Below are positions 38,452-47,016 of a stretch of 64,000 nt of DNA, piece by piece. A program made the position numbers and the translations under genes. Origin of the DNA: Heliocidaris tuberculata (lineage: Eukaryota > Echinodermata > Echinoidea > Camarodonta > Echinometridae); the NCBI GenBank assembly GCA_025618425.1, contig CM046850.1, forward strand, positions 4,103,486 through 4,167,485. The letters are read 5' to 3'. The number at the start of each line of letters is the position of its first letter. The stretch's first letter is position 1. A model generated the notes under the pieces. That model ran no database searches. It was not told the origin of the DNA and saw nothing but the letters and a program-made list of their open reading frames with translations.

Positions 38452-38452
<1 letters not shown>
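34977..38452 (-). repeat. 5' LTR (3476 bp)
   Basis: The partner LTR, upstream in the element's minus-strand sense. It is 1 bp longer than the other because of an A-run difference. The end CGCCACA abuts an (ATA)n run that is the tail of the host L2/CR1 element. Confidence 0.95.
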
Positions 38453-38482
<30 letters not shown>

Positions 38483-38535
38483 TGACTTATAAAGCGCCAA
38501 ATCCACTCTGTAGAGTGCTCAAGGCGCATAAAGAA

Positions 38536-39110
38536 TTACAAAGTACATGTAAATAGAAAGGTTTTGAGAAGATTTTTAAAAGAATCAACAGAGATACAAG
38601 CTTTGATGTCTACAGGAAGACTATTCCACAAGGTGGGGCATGCGTAAGCAAAGGATCTTTCACCCCAAGATTTTGAAACTTTAGGAATTACAAGAGAGCC
38701 GGATGTTGATGAGCGCAGAGATCTTTTGGGTATGTAATAATGAATAAAAGAGAGATTGTATTGGGGTGCTGATCCATGAATACAATGAAAAGTGAGCAAC
38801 AAAATCTTGAAAATTATACGATCTTTGACAGGGAGCCAGTGCAGTGAATTCAAAATGGGAGTGATGTGAGAGCGCCTATTAGACAGTGAGACAATACGAG
38901 CTGCGGCGTTATGAAGTTTCTGGAGCCTATATAACTGGTTCTGAGGTAAATTGAACAGAAGTGCATTGCAAAAATCAAGGCGGGAGGATATCAATGCATG
39001 TACAATTTTTTCGGTGGCAGACTTTGACAAATAAAATATTTCCGGATAAAACCAATGGTTTCGTAGTTGGTACCTAACTGATTTGCAGATATTTGAGATT
39101 TGAGGAGACA
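38536..39110 (-). CDS. Non-LTR retrotransposon ORF2, C-terminal fragment
   Basis: Continuation of the reverse transcriptase beyond the insertion. LQKLHNAAARIV, the LHWLPVKDRIIFKIL block and LRSSTSGSLVIP are typical of the C-terminal part of L2/CR1/Rex ORF2 proteins. The frame closes with a normal stop at 38536 close to the 3' UTR. No frameshift or nonsense codon is visible. Confidence 0.9.
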
Positions 39111-40047
39111 TTAAAGTAGAATTTCATTGATTTTGAATATTGATTTAATTTTTATTATTGCATAGGTGAAGCTTAGATTGAACAAGGTTATCAAAATTCA
39201 ACGCTTGGAAACATCTGAAGTAATGATTATTATCAATTATAAAATGATATAACACAGCCCCGCTATAGCACCTATAGAGCTCTTTGAACGCTGCTGAGAT
39301 ATGTGACGTCATACCGGGGAGCAATCCTTCCTAAGCAGACGATGCCCCATAACATCTTATACATTTTCAGTGCCTGTTTTGTCATCTCATCTTCACTTAT
39401 TTCTCTTACTTCACTAGCGTCAGTATAAATGCTTATTTGTTGCCTCACTCTAAATTTCCTGCATGGTATTATTTTGATGAAATGCAGCGTTAAAAAAATA
39501 AAGGAATCAATCGCTTGTAAACAAAAAAAGATGCCATTGTATTTTCAGCTGCATGCACCGCGGCATGTCGGCGTTTCAAGAGGGAACGAATACCATCCAT
39601 GCTATAATTCAGCGGGCTTTACAATTCGAAAGTGTGATTTCTTTGATTGATCATTGACCCTTATCATGACTTTTTACAAACAAAAGATTTTAGTTACTAG
39701 AAACGGTTTCACTTCCCTTTTAGAATGATGTAAAATACAGTCATGGTGAAACAAACCAAACTCTTTATAATTTAAAAATAATTGCATTGCAGTTACGTTC
39801 ACTTTATATAGGACGTCGTCTGCTTAGGCAGGATTGGCACCTGATGTGACGTCACGAAAACATCGGTATATTTCTGGCGAATCGCTCGGATATCCCAGAT
39901 GCTGAGAAGTGTTTTTATTTGTGTTATTTTTTAATCATCAAACACGCAGTTAACGTAAAACTTATACGATTACCATCTGCAAGCTTTCTAGTTTCTAGAG
40001 ATACATTATTGAGCATATTTGTGATTTGCTTTGAATATCTACTTTAA
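39111..40047. mobile_element. TTAA-flanked non-autonomous DNA transposon (piggyBac-like), 929 bp
   Basis: TTAA occurs at 39111-39114 and 40044-40047. The element between begins AGTAGA and ends TCTACT. Longer subterminal inverted similarity includes CCTAAGCAGACGA near 39331-39345 and its reverse complement near 39808-39822, with TGACGTCA near both. Arms are about 235 bp. No transposase frame is seen. TTAA target duplication is the piggyBac hallmark. Removing it with one TTAA leaves the retrotransposon frame continuous. Confidence 0.85.
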
Positions 40048-40970
40048 CATATGTGAATCGAAAATGACTCCGAGATTGCGGCAAGTTTGAGATAAATTAA
40101 TAGTGTGGCCAGAAAATGAAAAGCAATTGACATCAATTTTGTTGAGCTGCACTTTAGATCCAGACAAAAGAAATTCACATTTATCTAAATTCAGTTTCAA
40201 AGAGTGGGTTCGCATCCAGTCATAAATGTCAACCATGCATGATTGAAGCCGACGAATGGCTGTTTCTGCTGCTGACTGAGTAGAATTAAACGAAATCATG
40301 AGCTGGATATCGTCGGCATAAATATGGTAATCAATTCTGTGACGAAGCAAAACTTGCCGCAATCCAATCAAATAAATCGAAAAAAGGGTCGGCCCGCCCA
40401 CAGAGCCCTGCGGTACGCCATGGGTCAGAGGCAAAGCAACTGATTTACAACCATTTACGCACACAATCTGAGAATGGAAAGAAAGGTAGGATTCAAACCA
40501 CTTGAATGCTTCACCTCTGACACCAAATGAACTTAAAGTATTCAACATGATTGTATGGTTTACTGTGTCGAAGGCGGAGGAGAGATCAAGTAAAAGTAGA
40601 GCAGTCAAATTCCCTCTGTCCATCTGTTGAAGGATGTGGTTTGATGCGTTCACAAGAAGAGTTTCCACACTATGGTGGGATCTGTAGGCTGATTGGAAAG
40701 GGTCGAAGAGATTGTTGTCATGAAAGTATTCGGAAAGACGGAAAAACACAACACTTTCAAGTACTTTAAAGAGGAAGGGTAGGTTTGAAACTGGTCTGTA
40801 ATTTTGAAGAGAATCGGGGTCGAGAGAAGGTTTCTTCAACAATGGTGTGACATGTGCAAGTTTCAAAGAGGACGGGACATGAGACTGCTCTAGACTTAAA
40901 TTAACAAGGCAACAGAGAATAGGGGCAAACGTGGAGGAAAAATCCTTTAATAACTTAGCAGGTCTGCCTA
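40048..40970 (-). CDS. Non-LTR retrotransposon reverse transcriptase, N-terminal fragment
   Basis: The frame is open without stops from the poly-C run to the TTAA insertion. Reverse transcriptase palm motifs are intact: LDLSSAFDTVNH (motif A), THGVPQGSVGGPTLFSIYL (motif B) and IYADDIQLM (motif C, the catalytic YADD), preceded by NYRPVSNLP. No in-frame ATG marks the start; the upstream endonuclease is missing, so the copy is 5' truncated. Confidence 0.92.
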
Positions 40971-41709
40971 CCCCCCCCCCCCCCCCCCCTCATCGGAACT
41001 GAATTCGATATCTCAGTAAGTAAAGGATTTATCAAAACCCGGGAATAAAATGCTTCGAAGTACAAAAACTGCAAAATTGATTATAATTTTAAAATGATCT
41101 TAGTCACTGATAAATTTAAAAATTATGAGGAAAATATATACATACAAAAAAATGGCTGTTGTAAATAAAGATAAATTTAGAAATGTTGGTTTGTATGAAT
41201 CTGATTTTTTTATTTCTTTATCTTTTATTTGTTTACAAAAGTTGGCACTGTCAATTAGGAAAATTTCTCTTCTGTTAGATTTTGTACAAACTATCGCTCT
41301 CTGCACATTCCCCTGTCTTTCTACAATAGCTCATAACATTTCATCATTTTTTTTTTCGTTCTTGATATAATTTTTATAATCTCTCCCCTACCCTCTATTT
41401 TTACGTATCCCCTTTTTTCTATTTTAGAGGCAAAACCCCCACCATCTTCTCGTTACTATGCCCCCTCTCTCTCCATAATGTACTACTTTTGGATAAACTA
41501 ATATGCTTGATTTTACTCGATAGTGCAATTAAACTGAAATTTAGATATATACCCGGCGCCCCATCCATTTTGATTTGATCTGATTTTAATGTCAAGTACA
41601 CTTAAAGCATGAAAAATGTAAGCAAAGAAAATACCTTGACAGTATAATACATGAAAGCTCAAAGCTGACAACTTATTTATAATTTCTTTCTTTCTTTTAA
41701 GACAAATAA

Positions 41710-42852
41710 TTAAGTCCATGTAAACTTTCTTCCGAGTAGTTCCTCCAGTCTCAGGTTGAATGCATGGTAGTAGCTCTTAAGTTTGTCCAAAACGATCGGA
41801 TCAACCGCTGGATGCTCTCTACCTTTTAACTTGCTGCTTGGACAGACTATAGCTGGCACCTTCTGGCAAAATATTCCTCTTTCTTCATCAAAGTGAAACT
41901 TGTCTTCATCAAAGTATTTGGGGATTCCCAAGAAATCTTCCACCTGGTGCAAAATCGAGACGGGGTCACTTCGGAACACGCCCTCATCGATGATCAGGAA
42001 CTGGTCTCGAGGGAAGACCTCGAACCATCGTCGGAGATGGACTTCGTATACACCATTTTCGACCACTGCGTTGTCGACGAAGACTTCTCCGCTAGGCGTA
42101 AGGACAGTCGTTTCGAATGATTTGTTTAGGAAAGCCCATGTTTTTCCATCTGGGGTGCGCGATCTTTGTTTAAAGAGACTGGGCCACGAGTAATACTTAA
42201 TGTGGACATAATGGGACACTGCTCTTACTACAGGGTCTCGAATCATCACGATGAATTTCACACCTGGAAATTTCTTTTTGATGAGGTGCGGTACATCACG
42301 GTCGAAAATATAGTTCGGGGTGTATTCCATGGTGAGTTGATACTTGGAAGATACAGGCATGAGGCTCCTATACCAGTCGAGACTCTTGTTGTGATGTTTG
42401 TTCCAGTAGTAGAGCTCCTTTGGATTCGAGTGAACGATGTTGGGATGCATCTGCATGAACGTGGTTAAAGCACCCGTTCCACACTTTTCGATGCCAATTC
42501 CAATGATATCTGGTAACCTCTTCCTGCAATCTAAATCTCGAGAACCAACGGCCATTCCGTTCAGAAAACACTGTCTCAGAGTACTTGAGGGTAGCTTTAT
42601 TGCAGATGTTTTGCGGTGGCTAAGATTCCTCCTGTTGGATACCTCTGTGAACTTCAGCGAGAATTCCATGTCCTTCGATGTCCGCAGTGCTTTTCCAAAT
42701 GATCTTTCCTCTTGGTCATGGTTTGCAGTTTCTGTAAGGGTAAAATCTTCATGATCTTTCCACAATGATAATGGACACCCCGTCGACAAAATCAGAAGTG
42801 TCACCAAAGAAACAAAGGAACCGAGGAGGAATGGCTTTACTTTTCTTATCAT
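41710..42852 (-). CDS. Heparan-sulfate glucosamine 3-O-sulfotransferase-like protein, 380 aa, intronless
   Basis: Predicted type II Golgi sulfotransferase using PAPS. Residues 7-28 are a single hydrophobic anchor, followed by a basic/acidic stem to about 112. The catalytic domain runs to the C-terminus. GIEKCGTGAL (120-129) is the 5'-phosphosulfate loop (GVRKGGTRAL in classic HS3STs), and FIVMIRDPVVRAVSHY (200-215) is the 3'-phosphate-binding segment. E146 in KELYYW sits where HS3STs keep the catalytic glutamate. C329 and C337 match the family disulfide pair, and KLKGREHPAVD followed by FNLRLEELLGRKFTW matches the family's conserved end. Length is close to HS3ST1/5. The start ATG has G at -3. 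The middle (220-265) is longer and more divergent than in vertebrates, so the exact glycan substrate is uncertain and an echinoderm-specific sulfotransferase is possible. Confidence 0.88.
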   Translation of the reverse strand: MIRKVKPFLLGSFVSLVTLLILSTGCPLSLWKDHEDFTLTETANHDQEERSFGKALRTSKDMEFSLKFTEVSNRRNLSHRKTSAIKLPSSTLRQCFLNGMAVGSRDLDCRKRLPDIIGIGIEKCGTGALTTFMQMHPNIVHSNPKELYYWNKHHNKSLDWYRSLMPVSSKYQLTMEYTPNYIFDRDVPHLIKKKFPGVKFIVMIRDPVVRAVSHYVHIKYYSWPSLFKQRSRTPDGKTWAFLNKSFETTVLTPSGEVFVDNAVVENGVYEVHLRRWFEVFPRDQFLIIDEGVFRSDPVSILHQVEDFLGIPKYFDEDKFHFDEERGIFCQKVPAIVCPSSKLKGREHPAVDPIVLDKLKSYYHAFNLRLEELLGRKFTWT

Positions 42853-45629
42853 GACTGGAGCTTGAGGGAGCTCTCGAGGCTGACCCTTAAAATCGGCGTC
42901 TCCTCATGGATTGTTGCTGTGCAGAATATCATCTCTCATCATGCATCGATAGTTTTTTTGAGAGAGATTTTATTGATATTTGGCATGGCATAGTCCAAGA
43001 ATTCTGTAAGATTCTTTTTCGATGTCTTTATGAGTAGTCTTTGCTCCATGTACGAGGAGGTCCGTTAATTAGTCCCCGTCTGACTTAGGAAGCTGTATTA
43101 ATGACAAAACAAAAAATATCGTGCATGCTAGGCTTCTAGTTCAATGAGTTGGGTGTTTCGTACAAAATGCTACTCAAAAAGTTTGGTAGACGATTTGAAT
43201 TCAACTGTTTGGTTTTGTTTTATCCTTCTATTTATAATATTATTCAGATTCATATTGTATAATCATGACACAACAGTTTCAAATCGCAACCAGGCGATTG
43301 TAATTTTTTTATCATCACTATTCATTATAATATAGCACTTTTTTGTTTTGTGAGGAGGGTTTACCACATGATTATTAGATGAAAGTAATGTATCAAGCTT
43401 AATTTTGCTGTAGATCCTAGCCTGGAGGCCTATACCAATGTACAATATGCAGTAAACTGTCTTTTTCCCCCGTCCACTATCGCCAGTATCTCCGTCATGT
43501 TTCGTCACTGTCAACTACTTGGATTTGAATATCATCTAAACTGATCAAAACAGCAAGATTCCGAGAGAAAGTTCGCAGTAAAGAATTATTCACTTGCTCA
43601 TTATGATGAACGATAAACACTTCGAAATAACAGATTATGTAAGTTGTCATTTACTTATAGAGAAAACTTAGGAAAATAGGAATGTAAACAAAGCAAAAGA
43701 AAACAAAAAAATCTTTCACCGGTTTCTTGGGAGTTGCAAAATACTCTGATAACGAAAAGTTTCGTTTTCCAATTATTAAATATGCAGACACATAAATTAA
43801 TTTTCGAAAGAAATTATTGTAGGTCTACCTCATAACAGATTGGTGGAAGAGAGGCCTCCCTGCTCATAATTAGCAAGTTGGCTTACCTGGTAAACTTCGC
43901 AGATATATAGATTCCAATGGAGTCTTCGTGTAATGCTGTATACTGTACATAAACCTACGGCACAGTCATGTACAGTAAAAGAAAGGAAGGTTTGCAACGG
44001 ATAAGAAAGCGAATCGTTATCGATCAATCGATTTTTACTGCTCCTTGGGTTGAGAGCAAAAATAATCACAATACTTTCATGACAAGTGCGGATCAAAGGT
44101 TACAAAAAAAAAAGAAAAAACGGGGGGGGGGGGGGGTCCTATTCCCGAAAAAATCTGACAAGCCGAAAGTAAAAAGTGTCATAAGAATGGGGGGGGGGGG
44201 GGGTGGGCTGGGGTGCAATTAACAAAAAAGCTATGACATTCAACAAATGAAAACTGGGCCGGACCTTGCAAAATAATATTGAAGACCTCGAATAAGGATT
44301 TCTTGGCGCATCAGAAAACGCATGGTTTGGAATTTTTTATCTAAAATAAATAAATCACCAATAGTTACAGCACATCATATACTTCATATAAAGTATGATC
44401 ACCGATTAGAAGAAACAAAAGTACAATGCAGTCGTGTTCTGTAACATGTCTTCCAGAATCCAGAATGTAAGGATGGAGGAAGGGGCCTACAGATGGGGAA
44501 ATTGAAGGCTTAAAAAAAATTAGTTAGGCCTTCGTTATTTTTTATTTTAATTTTTCATCATGCCCACAACCTTCCCCAACTAATCCCAGTTTCCAGTTTC
44601 AGTGACCATTTTACACGTACCGGTTCACTTTCGTTAAATCTCGTGATTCACGATATTTTTCATACGCGCGCAAGATAAAATGGCGTTAACGAGCAACGAA
44701 TGACAGCGGAGAAAATGGTAATTATAACCCTTTTTGTCTTTCATTTTTCAAGTCATTGGGATAATATTGATAGATATTATGTACATATTACTTTCTTTAT
44801 ATCAATTCTACAAATATTCCTTGCTAACACAGAAATCTCTTTAAATGTTTGCAAAATTACGGCTCACCGTCCCATATATTTACTTTCGTGTAGGGTCTAC
44901 TTCAGAAGAGGCACAATCGGGTCAATTTCAACTCAAATATGACTCTTAGCCTTGCCCTTAGGTAGTCAAAAACCTATGGGATTTGAAATTTCTTGCATTA
45001 CTGTCATGAATGCGAAGACTGGAACTTTGTAAGTTGCCCAATCATTCATGCCAGTCATGCTAATTTCATGAATTCTTCGAAAATGTTCATTTTTTGCTGA
45101 AAAAAAAAAGTTTAATTAAATGTTAGAAAAGTTTGTGGTTTTATAATTCTCGGCATTATTCTTTTTAAAAAAGAGAAACCGCTCAGTCAAGATTATTAAC
45201 ATTCTTGTTAATAACTTAAAACAGATCTAGAATCTATAAATTATAACTTAATAATGTTATTAGACAGTAGAGGCGCACGGCCGATATCCACTTATCTGCT
45301 TATACATGTACAAGCTTATCTGAAGATAACCTTGTACTCAGACTAGCTCTTTTATGGGTGAATAGGCTTCAATAGCTATTGTGTGTATCAGCAGGCCCTT
45401 TTCCAGGCTAGATCATTCATACAGGAGAGGAAAATAATTATTTAAAATTTCACTTTCAATTCTGAATCCCCTAATTTGTGGCACAGTAAGAGTGGAAGAG
45501 TCCATGAATCAGGTAATCTAGCAAATTTAAGAAAATTAAATCTTGTTTAGAGCAATTTTGTTGTCTGTTTTTGACTGCTACAACAGTGAATGTTGGACAC
45601 AGTCCCACATAGGCAAGGGCCCATGAGTG

Positions 45630-45735
45630 GCCGATATCGGAGACTCTTTCCCATTTGGGAGACTGTCTCTGTTATCAGAGACTTTTATAAATATTTTTGG
45701 TAGCCGATGTGGGAGACAGTCTCCCATTTGGGATA
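45630..45735. repeat. Inverted repeat of GGGAGAC(T/A)GTCTC words
   Basis: CCCATTTGGGAGACTGTCTC and, about 70 bp later, GGGAGACAGTCTCCCATTTG fold on each other, and each is itself nearly palindromic. Probably a small foldback element. Confidence 0.65.
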
Positions 45736-46010
45736 TCGATTATCTTTGTTTACATTTGCGGCAAAGGGATTACCTCCGCAAAATGAAAATGTGATAAGCA
45801 GATTCCTCATGAAAAATTACCCCTTTTGACCGTCTACTTCAAACTAAGATTCACCGTCTACTTCTGTTTTCATAACATTTTTTGTTATGACCCATACACA
45901 AAACAAATGGGTTTCAGACCTCAGTCAGTCAGGCAAAAATTTGGCTGGGATAAATTGCCTTGTTGTTGGTGTTGTTTCTTTTATCCTTTTGTAAGCTAAG
46001 TCTCCAATAT

Positions 46011-46144
46011 GTACACAGATTTTCAGATTTTCCCCATTATCTCTCAGGGTGCTCCTTGTCTCCTCATGAACTCGACATATGTGGTGTAAAATACATTTTC
46101 CCATTATATAAGTTGAGCTCAGAAAATCTGAAAATCTGTGTACA
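46011..46144. repeat. 134 bp hairpin with perfect 23 bp arms
   Basis: TGTACACAGATTTTCAGATT (continuing TTC) at 46011-46033 is perfectly inverted at 46122-46144. The loop is 88 bp. It lies about 700 bp upstream of the GCP3 ATG and is likely a MITE. Confidence 0.85.
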
Positions 46145-46560
46145 AAACAAATGGAGAGTTGTTCACAAAATCAGCCATTTTGAAGCAATTTTGCCAATTT
46201 GATGATCCCCATAGAAAGTAAAACGAGACTTTTCAAACTTCCATAAGTGTCTCATTTTTTAACCAATTTTAATGAAACTTTTTGTAAAGTGCTTCTCTGA
46301 ATTCTCACTTTCCAATAACATTGATTCTCTCCTTGGGTTTTGGTTTCCTTTAAATGTTCAGGCCGAACGTGTGTGTAGTCCTACATACACATTTATGTGT
46401 GCAGTGCATTGTGACTCTCTGGATTGAGTCAATTTCTTATCATTTTGATAATTCCAAACCTTTACAGCACACACTTTGTATCAGCCTTCCCCAATGGCTT
46501 GCAGACAGTTTATTCCACAATGTTCTCGCATGACCAACACTCAACTCATCAACTTTATCT

Positions 46561-46791
46561 TTAAAACCCTCTGTAGACCACCCTGGCACCAAGTTGTGAA
46601 ACTTTTCAGTTTCACATACAACTTGGTACCTAAACTATTTAGTTATGCCACACTCTTAAAGAGCAGTTTAATGTTCCTTCCTATCAAAAATAATATTTGG
46701 TGGCAAAGGAGAAAGATTTTTACTAATCTGGAATATAAAGTTCTATGTTTTTTGTGATCCTGATAAATTCACATCAATCTGTCCCCTACAT
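46561..46791 (+). repeat. Direct repeat copy 1, upstream of GCP3 exon 1
   Basis: About 230 bp here recur in the same orientation at 49201-49441, beginning TTAAAACCCTCTG and ending CTGTCCCCTACAT, with a few substitutions and short indels. The copies flank exon 1 (one upstream, one in intron 1). It could be a transposon family or a local duplication; I saw no clear terminal inverted repeats. Confidence 0.8.
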
Positions 46792-46825
46792 CTTTTAATA
46801 CCTCTCCTTGTATCTCTCTGTCCAG

Positions 46826-46852
46826 ATGATATGTAGGCCTACCTTGATGTAG
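46826..46852 (+). promoter_or_regulatory. Possible uORF and start-stop element before the GCP3 ATG
   Basis: An acceptor-like tract ending in CTGTCCAG sits at 46816-46825. If the 5' UTR exon starts there or further upstream, it opens with an ATG whose frame runs 8 codons to TAG at 46850-46852. The eighth codon is itself an ATG directly followed by that TAG (46847-46852), a minimal start-stop element. The stop lies 3 nt before the main ATG. The transcription start is not known. Confidence 0.35.
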
Positions 46853-46855
46853 ACG

Positions 46856-46963
46856 ATGGCTAGTCTAACCATGTCTAACCCAGGAGCATCAGATGGGGAT
46901 AATAGCCCTGCTGGACTACTCCTAAGATTGGTACAAACTATACTCGACAAGAAAGAAGGTAAG

Positions 46964-47016
<53 letters not shown>

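Larger units (their letters stand above)
29169..38452 (-). mobile_element. Ty3/gypsy-type LTR retrotransposon with 3.47 kb LTRs
   Basis: Two direct repeats (29169-32643 and 34977-38452) flank a 2333 bp interior. On the minus strand each begins TGTGGCG and ends GTTACA. Flanks read ATAA (and longer ATAATAA) on both sides, fitting a target duplication inside an (AAT)n tract, though the microsatellite prevents measuring its length. A primer-binding-site candidate and a polypurine tract sit at the correct interior edges. The interior keeps a gag frame and a fragment of RNase H; protease, reverse transcriptase and integrase are absent. It must have moved with proteins supplied in trans, or lost them after insertion. 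I found only two differences between the LTRs, so insertion was recent. Confidence 0.95.
38453..40970 (-). mobile_element. L2/CR1-type non-LTR retrotransposon, 5' truncated, twice interrupted
   Basis: It encodes a reverse transcriptase and a downstream C-terminal domain on the minus strand and ends in a short 3' UTR (AGTGGATTTGGCGCTTTATA) followed by an (ATT)n tail, a typical L2/CR1 end. Part of the tail is at 38453-38480; the rest lies at 29147-29168 on the far side of the LTR element inserted in it. The coding frame is split by a TTAA-flanked insertion at 39111-40047. The 5' side ends at a poly-C run at 40971-40989. Confidence 0.9.
42853..46560. other. Intergenic between sulfotransferase and GCP3
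   Basis: Divergent upstream regions of both genes. Contains two poly-G runs (44121-44136, 44190-44203) and the hairpins at 45630 and 46011. No further gene recognised. Confidence 0.55.

Noticed and set aside
29169..38452. Interpretation as a plain segmental duplication or assembly duplication
   Set aside because: The repeats have TG/CA ends, flank gag and RNase H fragments, and have a polypurine tract and primer-binding-site candidate at the right places.
41893..42754. Plus-strand frames over the sulfotransferase
   Set aside because: Antisense shadows of the minus-strand gene.
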